Positions 18,024 to 26,384 of a stretch of DNA of 64,000 bases are shown here, piece by piece. Every line of letters starts with the position of its first letter. Position 1 is the stretch's first letter. The translations under genes were made by a program, and so were the position numbers. The notes under the pieces are model-generated. The model ran no database searches. It had not been told where the DNA came from and worked only from the letters and a program-made list of their open reading frames with translations. This DNA comes from Serratia grimesii NBRC 13537. Lineage in GTDB: Bacteria > Pseudomonadota > Gammaproteobacteria > Enterobacterales > Enterobacteriaceae. The stretch covers positions 35,307 to 99,306 of the forward strand of contig NZ_BCTT01000016.1 in NCBI RefSeq assembly GCF_001590905.1. The letters run 5' to 3'.

Positions 18024-18362
18024 ATGAAAATGCGCGAGCTGGAAGCCCAGTTTCAAAATGCCATGAGCGAGCTGCAGGCCAGCTTCGAAAGGCAGCACCG
18101 TGAATGGCAGCACAGCTATCAGGCACTGCAGCAGTTGCTGGAAGAAGCTAAACAGCGCGAAGTCGCATTGCGTATGCAAAATGAGCAACTGGTGCGCAAG
18201 CTGAGCACCGCCAGCTCAGTGCCGGAACAGCACGCGTTAGTGAAGCAAATCAAAATGCTGGGCGCCCATCTGGACGCGTTGGCCAAGGATGCTGCCACTT
18301 TCAACCACCACCTGCGCAATCAACAGCGGGCAGCCGATAACTTCAGCGGCGAACAGCGTTGA
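18024..18362 (+). CDS. Unrecognised coiled-coil protein
   Basis: 112 residues from ATG 18024 (MKMRELEAQFQNAMSEL); GGATCG lies upstream. Almost wholly helical: heptad-like Glu/Gln/Leu pattern from about 3-60, no signal peptide or membrane segment. Residues 60-95 contain VPEQHALVKQIKMLGAHLDAL, likely a second helix. I do not recognise a family. It is followed after 66 bp by a DUF1198 gene on the same strand. The length, codon use and ribosome-site context suggest a real gene. Confidence 0.7.
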   Translation: MKMRELEAQFQNAMSELQASFERQHREWQHSYQALQQLLEEAKQREVALRMQNEQLVRKLSTASSVPEQHALVKQIKMLGAHLDALAKDAATFNHHLRNQQRAADNFSGEQR

Positions 18363-18428
18363 CACCGGGCGCTGTCACGCAGCGCCTCCTGCCAAATACT
18401 GGCGTTCTGAGAGTGTAATAAATCATAA

Positions 18429-18875
18429 ATGACCTGGATCATCATCGCTGCCCTGATCGTTGTATTTATTATTGGTTACCGCATTTTGACTTCCGATACG
18501 CGCAAAGCCATCGACTCTCTGGCCCACTTGCTGAAAGTAAAACCGATGTTGATTGAATCGATGATTCAGGAGATGGGCAGCCGCAACAGCCAGACTTTTA
18601 TCCGCGTGCTGAATAACGGTTACACCGAAGAGATGCACCAGGCGGCCTATTTGCTGTTTATTTATCTGACCTTTATCAAACAGGCGGATGACCACCAGAT
18701 AGCGCTGTGGCGGGAAACGCTGGTACGCGCCGGGCTGTCGCCGGAACTGCATGCCGAACACACTGAAGCTGCCCTGTTCTACTTTGCCGATCTGGATATA
18801 GATGCCTTTGAATTGGCGCAGTTTCGCCGCGCTTACAATGAGCGTTTTAATCAGGAAGCTATCGCAAATTGGTGA
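18429..18875 (+). CDS. DUF1198 membrane-anchored protein, YicN-like
   Basis: 148 residues. One N-terminal membrane helix (residues 2-20, TWIIIAALIVVFIIGYRILTS) followed by a soluble helical domain facing the cytoplasm or periplasm. Matches the DUF1198/YicN family in start and length. Role unknown. Confidence 0.75.
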   Translation: MTWIIIAALIVVFIIGYRILTSDTRKAIDSLAHLLKVKPMLIESMIQEMGSRNSQTFIRVLNNGYTEEMHQAAYLLFIYLTFIKQADDHQIALWRETLVRAGLSPELHAEHTEAALFYFADLDIDAFELAQFRRAYNERFNQEAIANW

Positions 18876-18881
18876 AGGTGT

Positions 18882-18897
18882 CCCCCGCAGGCGGGGG
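18882..18897. terminator. GC hairpin between DUF1198 gene and ygaC
   Basis: CCCCCGC-AG-GCGGGGG, between convergent genes. No long T run, so termination strength is uncertain. Confidence 0.5.
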
Positions 18898-18902
18898 AGG
18901 CA

Positions 18903-19241
18903 TTACTGAAACATGCTGTAGATATAGCGTGAAAGCGCATCACGCGAGCTGAAGCCGTGTGGAATGCCGTAACGCGCACTCGGGGCATCACTGCTTAAAT
19001 CCAGGGGAAACTCAAGGTACTGATCGCTGGTGCGCACCGGTGAGGTCGGCGTGGCAAAATGCACGCTTTTCTCTTTCAGTGCAGGGTGGATCACCAACGC
19101 GGTTCTGCCCATCCGCGCTTCACGATTCACATACACGTAGTGCTCACCCTTGCGGTAACCATAAGACTGGTCGGTGACATAATCACGCTCAAAGCCAGTA
19201 TTCTCCAACACTCTAGCCACTTCATCCGGCCGTAAATACAT
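18903..19241 (-). CDS. ygaC: DUF2002 protein YgaC
   Basis: 112 residues from ATG 19241 ([13 protein letters not shown]). The block [27 protein letters not shown] and the ending [16 protein letters not shown] are nearly the same as in E. coli YgaC. Small cytoplasmic protein of unknown function; the E. coli gene is reported as Fur-regulated, but no clear Fur box is visible here. In E. coli ygaC lies near ygaM and nrdHIEF, as here. Confidence 0.88.
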   Translation of the reverse strand: MYLRPDEVARVLENTGFERDYVTDQSYGYRKGEHYVYVNREARMGRTALVIHPALKEKSVHFATPTSPVRTSDQYLEFPLDLSSDAPSARYGIPHGFSSRDALSRYIYSMFQ

Positions 19242-19343
19242 CGATTTCTCCTCTCGTTCTGGACCGCTGAGCGACCTTACCGCAATCATGAGATGAAACA
19301 ATAAATTTTTCGGTATGAATGTGGGTTTAGGAATAATCCTTAA

Positions 19344-20534
19344 TCATAAATTTTGCCGGTTTTGCAGCAGTAAACGCAGCGTCAGCAAAGCGCCCATAAG
19401 CACCATCAACGCAGCCGCCAGATAGATCGAAGGCACCCCCATGTGGCTCATTAACAAACCAGCCAACGGCCCCGTGATCCCTAACGCCAGATCGAGAAAT
19501 GCCGAGTATGTGCCCAGTGCTGTGCCCTGATTTTGCTGTGGCACTTGCTTCACCGCCTCCACGCCCAGCGCCGGGAACACCAACGAGAAACCGGCACCTG
19601 CCAACAACGCTCCGGCCTGCACCATTAGCGGGTCCGTAGCCAGCCAAATCAACAACAACCCGATAATCTCAATCAGGAACGACACTAGGGTGACTTTTAA
19701 GCCACCGTGGCGATTAATCGTCTGGCTAAATATCAGGCGGATACCGACAAAGGCAACACTGAACAGCGTCAGTGAGAACGCGGCCCCGCTCCAGCCTTTA
19801 TCAGCATAGTAGAGGGTGATAAACGTGGCGATGACCCCAAACCCCACGGTACCCATTGCCAGTCCCAGACCGTAAGTCCAAATACGCCCCAACACTGCGC
19901 TAAAGGCAATGCGCTTACCGGCGGCGATCGTCACGTTGGGCTTCGCACTCGCCAGCCACAGCGAAACCGCCACCGCCAGCACGATCAACGCCGCCACCCC
20001 GGCCAACCCCCAGTGCTGATTGAGGTAAACACCGAGCGGTGCCCCGGCAGCCATCGCACCGTAAGTCGCCACCCCATTCCATGAGATAACTCGGGCGGTA
20101 TGCAACGGCCCCACCAGGCCAATCCCCCATAGGGTAGACCCCGTACTGGCAAAGCTTTCGCCGACGCCGAGAAACACCCTGCCAATGCACAGCAGAATTA
20201 AACTCAGCAACGGCAGACCAGTGAACCAAAAAGCCATGGCATAAAACAGACCGCTCACACCGCAACAAGCCAGCCCGAATAAAACCACTTTTTTCGGTCC
20301 GAGCTGATCGGCATAGCGACCGGCATGCGGTCGGCTAAACAAGGTAGCGAAATACTGGGCACTAATGATCAAACCGGCCAACACCGAGTTGTAGCCCAGG
20401 TCGTTATGGACAAACCCTGGCAGCACCGCCAACGGCAAGCCGATGGTCAGGTAACAAACGAAGGTGAACATCACGACCGATAAAATACGTTTATTCAGTT
20501 GGAGATTGTTTTCTTTGGAGCTGATTGCGGTCAT
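19344..20534 (-). CDS. MFS transporter, YhhS family
   Basis: 396 residues, twelve predicted membrane helices. Signature blocks VCYLTIGLPLAVLPGFVH, SRPHAGRYADQLGPKKVV (MFS loop 2-3 motif) and FSLVFPALGVEAVKQVPQQNQG match YhhS (UPF0226), which has been linked to arabinose or glyphosate efflux in E. coli. Divergent from nothing; the AraC regulator upstream is on the same strand, 94 bp away. Substrate unknown. Confidence 0.85.
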   Translation of the reverse strand: MTAISSKENNLQLNKRILSVVMFTFVCYLTIGLPLAVLPGFVHNDLGYNSVLAGLIISAQYFATLFSRPHAGRYADQLGPKKVVLFGLACCGVSGLFYAMAFWFTGLPLLSLILLCIGRVFLGVGESFASTGSTLWGIGLVGPLHTARVISWNGVATYGAMAAGAPLGVYLNQHWGLAGVAALIVLAVAVSLWLASAKPNVTIAAGKRIAFSAVLGRIWTYGLGLAMGTVGFGVIATFITLYYADKGWSGAAFSLTLFSVAFVGIRLIFSQTINRHGGLKVTLVSFLIEIIGLLLIWLATDPLMVQAGALLAGAGFSLVFPALGVEAVKQVPQQNQGTALGTYSAFLDLALGITGPLAGLLMSHMGVPSIYLAAALMVLMGALLTLRLLLQNRQNL

Positions 20535-20628
20535 CGAAGGTGGCTCGCATCGAACGGGGTAGGCAACAGTACTCAGCTTACCCCGATGAGATCCGATGAT
20601 AAATGTGAGAGTTATAACGAATTATTAT

Positions 20629-21642
20629 TTAACTACGCGTTTGTTGCCTGCGCCATTCGCTCGGATTTACACCATAAATACGTAAAAACTCGCGGTTAAA
20701 GTTCGACTTGGTGGTAAAACCCGCCGCCTGCATGATCTCGGTTACCGAACGGTCATCGGCAAGCAACCACTGCGCCGCTTGGCAGATACGCAGTTGATTA
20801 ACATATTGCGACACATTCATGCCCGTATGCCGATTGATGGCTTGCGACACTCGGCGTGCCGGTAAGCCAACTTTTCGCGCCAACCGCGCCAGATTCAGCT
20901 CTGGTTCCAGATAAAGATCATCCTGTCGCAGCCGTTGCTGCACCAGTGCAAACCACTCGGCCAGCCGCTCTTCATCCTCGGTGATATCCTCCGTCGGTTC
21001 TGGCAGCGCATCCACCGGGCTTTCCGATGGCCGGCTGCTGGCCAGCACCAAACAGAGGCTTAACGCCACCAGCAAATTAACGATGGTGGCAATCCAACCG
21101 GCATGTCGCCCATCAAACAGTGAAAAATCGAGTGTAATCACCAGATCGGCTATTGCTACCGCGATCAGCAACATGCCCAATCCGCGCCACAACCGATAAC
21201 TGAGCCAGCTCTCCGCCAGCGCCACTTGCTGCAAGCTGTTCTCACCACGCCGCAGTGCATACAGCAGCGCCACGCCATAACCCAGGTCGGTGCCAATGAT
21301 CAACATATCCAACCAAAAAGGCGCGACCAAACTGGCCAACAACGTCAGGCACAATGGCATCAGGTGCCACAGTTCGCGCCGCCTTAACCTGCCCTGCGTA
21401 CTGACCAAAAATGCCAAATACGTTAGCGTCGGGATCGCCACCGCGCTCAAAGGCTGCACCCCATTTAATTGGGTCAAACCATAGCCGTAACGGATGCCCA
21501 CCAGCAGACTTTGCCAGGCACACAACAGCAGCAATAACTGAAAGACCCAGCGTCGCGTGCGTGGTCGCCCCAGACGGTACAGCAGCCCCAGGCACAACAA
21601 ACCAAACAGAAAAGTGAGGGGAATAAGCGGCATCGTCGGCAT
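20629..21642 (-). CDS. AraC-family regulator with membrane-embedded N-terminal domain
   Basis: 337 residues from ATG 21642. Residues 1-220 contain about seven hydrophobic helices (PLTFLFGLLCLGLLY onward) and no sugar-binding cupin, then an acidic linker (PTEDITEDEE) and two HTH motifs at the C-terminus (LARLARKVGLPARRVSQAI and VTEIMQAAGFTTKSNFNREF). This architecture suggests sensing at the inner membrane. It is divergent from the esterase gene at 21772, a likely target. Confidence 0.8.
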   Translation of the reverse strand: MPTMPLIPLTFLFGLLCLGLLYRLGRPRTRRWVFQLLLLLCAWQSLLVGIRYGYGLTQLNGVQPLSAVAIPTLTYLAFLVSTQGRLRRRELWHLMPLCLTLLASLVAPFWLDMLIIGTDLGYGVALLYALRRGENSLQQVALAESWLSYRLWRGLGMLLIAVAIADLVITLDFSLFDGRHAGWIATIVNLLVALSLCLVLASSRPSESPVDALPEPTEDITEDEERLAEWFALVQQRLRQDDLYLEPELNLARLARKVGLPARRVSQAINRHTGMNVSQYVNQLRICQAAQWLLADDRSVTEIMQAAGFTTKSNFNREFLRIYGVNPSEWRRQQTRS

Positions 21643-21771
21643 CTTGTTGTCTTCACACAGAACCGACAGTGTACTGTTAAAACAATCATTTAACGACCCG
21701 GATCGCGATCGAGGTCGCCGGGTAACACCGACAATGTCACTCTCTCGCCGTTGACACATTGAGGAGTGAAA

Positions 21772-22812
21772 ATGAAAAGAGCGTTGTTGTTATGGTTACT
21801 CTTATGTGGCGCAGCCAGCGCCGCCCCTTATCAGGTTGCCACCCGGGATGACGTCTTTCAGACCGGATCACGTGCGTTGACCAGCCGAATTTACTATCCC
21901 ACCACAGCGATGGATGGATCACATATTATCGGAGCAAATCACGTTTTTATCGGTATCAACAGCCAGCCGGATGCGCCTATAGCTAGTGGTCACTTTCCGC
22001 TGATCGTGATCAGCCACGGTAGCGGTGGCAATAACAGCAGTCAGGCTTGGCTGGCGGCTGCTCTGGCCCAACAAGGCGTGATCGTGGTGGCAGCTAATCA
22101 TCCCGGTAGCACCACAGGTGATTCAGTCCCCGCGCGTTCCGCCGAACTGTGGTTACAGACCAAAGATATTTCCGCCTTGATTAGCGCCATCACGGCAGAT
22201 CCCCACTGGGCTCAGGCCATTAATCGTAAAGCAATTGGGGTTATCGGCCATTCAAAGGGCGGTTACAGCGCGATTGCCGTCATAGGTGGCCGAGTCAGAC
22301 TTACCGATTTCATCCGCGGTTGCCAGCAAGCCCCACGATCGCCCAATTGCCAGTTTTATACCCAGGCCAAGGTTGATCTGGAGGCGCTCTCCACCCAGCA
22401 ATTTAATGCTGACTATACCGATCCGCGTATCCGCTTTGCCGTCGCCCTCGATCCCGGCATGGTGCCTTATCTGCTGCCTGCCAGCCTGCGTCGGCTCAGC
22501 GCCCCTTTATTGGTCATCGAACCTCAACGTTTCGAACCAGACAGCCAGATACCTGGCCTTGGCGGTGCCACACTGGCCAAAGACGCAGGGCAGCGACCGA
22601 TTGATGCACTACGATTGTCGAAGGGTAACCATTTCGATTTTATTCCGCTGTGTCAGCCGAATGGACGTCAAATCCTGGCAGCAGAAGAGAAAGATGCAGA
22701 GGTGTTATGCGCCTTTTCAAAGGCGCAACGCGAATGGGTACATCAGCAAACAGTGGCTAGCATTCTGACCTTTATTCGCCCCTGGTTACCTGCTCACGTA
22801 GAAAATCGATAA
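21772..22812 (+). CDS. Secreted alpha/beta hydrolase, dienelactone hydrolase-like
   Basis: 346 residues from ATG 21772, GAGGAG upstream. Signal peptide (about 1-18, cleavage after AASA). Nucleophile elbow GHSKGG with Ser161; SHGSGGNNSS gives the oxyanion loop; Asp in VALDPGM and His in GNHFDF complete a likely triad. Resembles the predicted dienelactone-hydrolase/PAF-acetylhydrolase-like group, so an ester or lactone hydrolase in the periplasm. Its 3' end overlaps the convergent LysR gene by 41 bp. Confidence 0.82.
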   Translation: MKRALLLWLLLCGAASAAPYQVATRDDVFQTGSRALTSRIYYPTTAMDGSHIIGANHVFIGINSQPDAPIASGHFPLIVISHGSGGNNSSQAWLAAALAQQGVIVVAANHPGSTTGDSVPARSAELWLQTKDISALISAITADPHWAQAINRKAIGVIGHSKGGYSAIAVIGGRVRLTDFIRGCQQAPRSPNCQFYTQAKVDLEALSTQQFNADYTDPRIRFAVALDPGMVPYLLPASLRRLSAPLLVIEPQRFEPDSQIPGLGGATLAKDAGQRPIDALRLSKGNHFDFIPLCQPNGRQILAAEEKDAEVLCAFSKAQREWVHQQTVASILTFIRPWLPAHVENR

Positions 22813-23668
22813 ACGCCCGTACCTTTTCCGGCACATGACGAGTATTGGGGTACAGGGCATAAATACTCTGTTCAGGGAAGCTGTGATCTGGCAATAAACA
22901 ACACAGCTTTCCTGATGCTATTGCCGGCTGTACCAGCCACGCCGGTAGCAGTGCCACGCCAGCCCCATGCAAGGAAAACGCCAGTAGCGCAGAAGCGCTG
23001 TCGCCCATTAACGTGGCAGCGTCTTCAACCTTGAACAGCACTACTTGCCGTTCAGGCGTCACAACCTGCCAACTCAACGGCGAACTGAGTCGACTGTGGG
23101 CGATCCACTGTGCCTGCGCCAATTGTGTCAATGAATCAATAGGATGGCGCGTCAGATAATCCGGTGAAGCGACCGGCAGGATAGCAAAACTGTCCAGTAA
23201 AGCCGCCCGGTGGCTAGAATCAGCCAACTGCCCTAGACGGATAGCCACGTCAAAGCGCTCTGAAATTAAATCGGCATGATAAGAGGAGGAAACATGCTGA
23301 ATGCGCAGACGTGGATGCAAGCGGGAAAATGCAGCCAAAGCCGGCACCACGACCTGTGCCCCGTATTCCGGCGTGGTGGTGATACGCAATACCCCGCTCA
23401 ACCCGTGGTGATCGCGACGCACGTCATCCAACACATTATCCGCGTCTTGCAGCAACCGCAGGCAGCGTTGATAAAAGCGTTCACCCGCATCAGTAAGAGC
23501 TAGCCGCCGAGTGCTACGCACCAGCAATGACACCCCTAGCTCACTTTCCAACTGTTTGACATTGAAACTGACTACCGCCTTGGTTTGTCCCAGCGCGACC
23601 GCGGCAGCAGTGAAACTGCCGGCGTCCACCACCGCCACAAAGATAGCCAAACGCTGTAGGTTAAGCAT
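22772..23668 (-). CDS. LysR-family transcriptional regulator
   Basis: 298 residues from ATG 23668. HTH at about 16-35 (GSFTAAAVALGQTKAVVSFNVKQLE) and effector domain of the CrgA-like subgroup (SFAILPVASPDYL). Divergent from the DHA2 pump gene with a perfect palindrome in between, so probably its regulator. The 3' end overlaps the esterase gene. Confidence 0.87.
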   Translation of the reverse strand: MLNLQRLAIFVAVVDAGSFTAAAVALGQTKAVVSFNVKQLESELGVSLLVRSTRRLALTDAGERFYQRCLRLLQDADNVLDDVRRDHHGLSGVLRITTTPEYGAQVVVPALAAFSRLHPRLRIQHVSSSYHADLISERFDVAIRLGQLADSSHRAALLDSFAILPVASPDYLTRHPIDSLTQLAQAQWIAHSRLSSPLSWQVVTPERQVVLFKVEDAATLMGDSASALLAFSLHGAGVALLPAWLVQPAIASGKLCCLLPDHSFPEQSIYALYPNTRHVPEKVRAFIDFLREQVTRGE

Positions 23669-23683
23669 GTTACTGCCCTTTAT

Positions 23684-23702
23684 TGTCAAAATTATTTTGA
23701 CA
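23684..23702. promoter_or_regulatory. Palindromic operator between LysR gene and DHA2 pump
   Basis: TGTCAAAAT-T-ATTTTGACA, arms perfectly complementary, 15 bp before the LysR start codon. Likely binding site for the LysR protein or an overlapping divergent promoter (TTGACA lies inside it). Confidence 0.65.
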
Positions 23703-23774
23703 GTGTAATCGCTCGCAGCTGATTTATCCGCACTTTCCCGCCAGCTACACTGCTTGCCTTCAACCGGAGGCACC

Positions 23775-25157
23775 ATGCCCTATCGCATCAAAGTCGCAAT
23801 CGTCTATCTGCTCGGATTTTTTGTCGATCTGATCAACATGTTTATCGCCAATGTCGCTTACCCGTCCATCGGGCATGCATTTCATGCTTCAGTCGGTGAA
23901 TTGGCCTGGGTCAGCAATGGCTATATTCTCGGCCTGACGCTGGTGATACCACTCAGCGCCTGGTTGGCACAACGCATTGGTGGGAAACGGGTATTTTTGT
24001 TATCCCTGACAGTGTTCATGCTGGCGACCGCCGCAGCCGGTTATGCTGGTTCAATCGGTGAGCTGATTGGTTGGCGAGTGTTGCAGGGGATGGGGGGCGG
24101 TTTGCTGATCCCTATCGGCCAAACGCTAACCTATCAACTGTACCGCAGCCACGAACGTGCCGGGCTTTCCGCCGCCATTATGCTGGTCGGTCTGCTGGCA
24201 CCGGCGTTATCACCGGCACTGGGCGGATTGATTGTTGATCAGCTTGACTGGCGTTGGGTGTTCTTCGCTAACTTGCCATTGGCAGCACTGGCACTCTTGC
24301 TGGCAATACTGTGGTTGCGTCCGCAAGCGTCAGACGCCCAACCCAGGCCACTCGACATTAACGGACTGCTCTGCGCCTGCACCGCTCTGACGCTGATCTT
24401 GCTTGGTCTCACCCGGCTGGGTGAGACCGATGGCCTATTGCAAGGCCTCTTATTGTTGGCCGCAGGGACATTGGCGCTGACCTATTACCTGCGACGCAGT
24501 CTGCGTATCACACAGCCCCTGTTGAACCTGCGACTGGTACAAGAGCCGTTGCTGCGCACCTCTATGATCATTTATCAATGCATACCTGGTGTGTTTATCG
24601 GTGTCAGCCTGGTTGCCATGTTGTATTTGCAAAATCAGCTCGGGATGCATGCCGCGCAGGTCGGCAGCCTGATGGTGCCTTGGTCTTTGGCCTCATTCCT
24701 GGCCATCATGCTGACCGGAAAAAAATTCAACCGCGTTGGCCCACGCCCCCTGTTTATCGTCGGGTGTCTGCTACAAGGGCTGGGTATTCTGGCGCTATCG
24801 CAGATTGTCCACGCCACTGAGCATGGGTTGCAGGTGGCGGCTTTCGCCCTGATGGGCTTTGGCGGCAGCCTGTGCAGCAGCACAGCACAGAGCAGCGCCT
24901 TCCTGCATATTGCCGACGAACAATTGGCAGATGCCAGTGCGCTATGGAACATCAATCGGCAGCTCAGTTTTTGCCTGGGTGTCGCCCTGCTCAGCCTGCT
25001 GCTGAATCTGCTGCTTGAACATTTTTCACCCGCCGTCGCTTACCAAAGCTGTTTTTACCTGGCCGCCGCCAGTACGCTGATCCCACTGCTGCTGTGTCTG
25101 CGCATCGCTAACCGCGCCATCGTGCGCCGTCTCAATACTCAACAGGAAGCTCTATGA
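23775..25157 (+). CDS. MFS efflux pump of the DHA2 type
   Basis: 460 residues from ATG 23775; CCGGAGGC upstream. About fourteen hydrophobic helices, the DHA2 (EmrB/QacA) pattern: DLINMFIANVAYPSIG in helix 1 replaces the usual LDxTIVNVALP and WRWVFFANLPLA in helix 6. Exports drugs or metabolites by proton antiport. It lacks an adjacent fusion protein, unlike EmrAB. The stop codon overlaps the next gene (ATGA), so the two are coupled. Confidence 0.85.
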   Translation: MPYRIKVAIVYLLGFFVDLINMFIANVAYPSIGHAFHASVGELAWVSNGYILGLTLVIPLSAWLAQRIGGKRVFLLSLTVFMLATAAAGYAGSIGELIGWRVLQGMGGGLLIPIGQTLTYQLYRSHERAGLSAAIMLVGLLAPALSPALGGLIVDQLDWRWVFFANLPLAALALLLAILWLRPQASDAQPRPLDINGLLCACTALTLILLGLTRLGETDGLLQGLLLLAAGTLALTYYLRRSLRITQPLLNLRLVQEPLLRTSMIIYQCIPGVFIGVSLVAMLYLQNQLGMHAAQVGSLMVPWSLASFLAIMLTGKKFNRVGPRPLFIVGCLLQGLGILALSQIVHATEHGLQVAAFALMGFGGSLCSSTAQSSAFLHIADEQLADASALWNINRQLSFCLGVALLSLLLNLLLEHFSPAVAYQSCFYLAAASTLIPLLLCLRIANRAIVRRLNTQQEAL

Positions 25158-25534
25158 ACCGCTATTTTACCGAAGTGATCGACGCTCATGTCGCCATTGA
25201 AAACTGGCTGGAGAAAGGTGCAGGGGAAGAACAGGCCTTATTGGCACGTTTTGACCCGGCATTCAGCATGATCGCGCTGAACGGCAGTCGGCTGGATTTC
25301 GCCGCGCTAAGCGCTTTTTTCCATGCCAATCGCGCAGCTAAACCGGGGCTGGAAATCACAATAGAAGAAATGACGTTGGTGGCCGAATGGCCAACGGGGG
25401 CGGTGGTTAGCTATCGTGAAAAACAAATGCTACCTGGACAAAAGGCAACGCTGCGTAACTCTACTGTGGTGTTTACGCAGACCCAGACCGGGCTGGGTTG
25501 GCGGCATTTGCATGAAACCACACTGACACAATAA
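25154..25534 (+). CDS. NTF2-like/SnoaL-type protein coupled to the efflux pump
   Basis: 126 residues. Start overlaps the pump stop as ATGA. An N-terminal helix (EVIDAHVAIENWL) and strands such as FSMIALNGSRLDF and WRHLHETTL fit the cone-shaped NTF2-like/DUF4440 fold, which often binds small ligands. No catalytic residues can be named. Translational coupling with a DHA2 pump suggests it handles or modifies the pump's substrate. Confidence 0.65.
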   Translation: MNRYFTEVIDAHVAIENWLEKGAGEEQALLARFDPAFSMIALNGSRLDFAALSAFFHANRAAKPGLEITIEEMTLVAEWPTGAVVSYREKQMLPGQKATLRNSTVVFTQTQTGLGWRHLHETTLTQ

Positions 25535-25541
25535 TCAGACG

Positions 25542-25643
25542 TTAGAGAAAACCGTCGGCCAGGAACAGTTCCCAGGCAACAATCAGCCCGCACAGGGTAA
25601 CGGCGCTGAAAATCACTTCGAACAAATAACGATTGATCATCAT
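25542..25643 (-). CDS. Putative 33-residue single-pass membrane protein
   Basis: Reads MMINRYLFEVIFSAVTLCGL then IVAWELFLADGFL. Charged or polar ends flank one hydrophobic helix (about 8-28) with a positive N-terminus (Arg5). GAGGGC sits 6 bp before the ATG. It starts just past the asr terminator and is on the same strand, so it would need its own start or read-through. No known family recognised. Too short for standard gene finding; codon use is sensible. Confidence 0.5.
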   Translation of the reverse strand: MMINRYLFEVIFSAVTLCGLIVAWELFLADGFL

Positions 25644-25659
25644 GAGCTAGCCCTCAAAA

Positions 25660-25686
25660 GAAAACACCCGGCAAAACCGGGTGTTT
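25660..25686 (-). terminator. asr terminator
   Basis: AAACACCCGG/CCGGGTGTTT with an AAAA-type loop, followed on the minus strand by TTTTCTTTT. The ribosome site of the 33-residue ORF comes directly after it. Confidence 0.85.
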
Positions 25687-25724
25687 AAATATTATCTGGA
25701 TACTGCGCTACCCGCAGACTTTAC

Positions 25725-26195
25725 TTATTTAGCGGCTGGAGCTGCTTTTTTGGTCGCTTTGTGGTGCTTTTTAGCGGCCTGAGCTTTCTGCACTGGCGCT
25801 TTTTTGTGGTGTTTTTTAGCAGCCTGAGCTTTCTGAGCTGGGGCTTTTTTGCTTACTTTGTGGTGAGTTTTAGCAGCCTGGGCTTTCTGGGCTGGGGCTT
25901 TAGTGGCCGCTTTGTGGTGCTTTTTAGCGGCCTGAGCTTTCTGCACGGCTGCTTTTTTGTGGTGCTTTTTAGCAGCCTGAGCTTTCTGTGCTGGTGCTTT
26001 TTTGGTTGCTTTATGATGCGTCTTCTTATGATGAGTGGCTTTAGCTGGAGCCTTCTCAGCAGCTGCTGGTGCAGCTTTAGTCATGGTTGCTGCTGGAGCT
26101 GGAGCCGCAGCTGCTGGAGCTACTGCATCAGCAGCGAAAGCAACAGAAGACAGACCCATGGTAGCAGCAACGATCAGGGCTAATACTTTTTTCAT
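25725..26195 (-). CDS. asr: Acid shock protein Asr
   Basis: 156 residues from ATG 26195 with TGAGGAAT upstream. Signal peptide about 1-21 (cleaved after AFA) then a low-complexity Ala/Lys/His chain with five copies of the module QKAQAAK(K/T)HHK, extending the shorter E. coli Asr. Periplasmic, highly basic; the His/Lys repeats should buffer acid. Induced by low pH through RstBA/PhoB in E. coli; no site is obvious here. Confidence 0.92.
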   Translation of the reverse strand: MKKVLALIVAATMGLSSVAFAADAVAPAAAAPAPAATMTKAAPAAAEKAPAKATHHKKTHHKATKKAPAQKAQAAKKHHKKAAVQKAQAAKKHHKAATKAPAQKAQAAKTHHKVSKKAPAQKAQAAKKHHKKAPVQKAQAAKKHHKATKKAAPAAK

Positions 26196-26384
26196 CTTTA
26201 ATTCCTCAGAGTGTTTTTTCAGTAAGCCCCGTTGGGCCGTTGAAGCAGATACTAGAGGAATCGATGAGCCGCTTCCGTGAGTGATTGGTTTCGCCGAGTA
26301 ACCAAATGTACAGCGCTTGTGAACCGCGTACACAAGTCTATGCTGGAAGCTGAAGACCCCCTTTTGCTACAGGCTGGCAGCACC

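Noticed and set aside
19242..19343. Fur box for ygaC
   Set aside because: An AT-rich ATAATCCTTAATCATAA stretch lies nearer the MFS stop and downstream of the expected promoter; match is poor.
25761..26183. Plus-strand open frame rich in Phe, Leu and Ser
   Set aside because: Antisense of the Lys/Ala/His repeats of asr; composition is an artefact.
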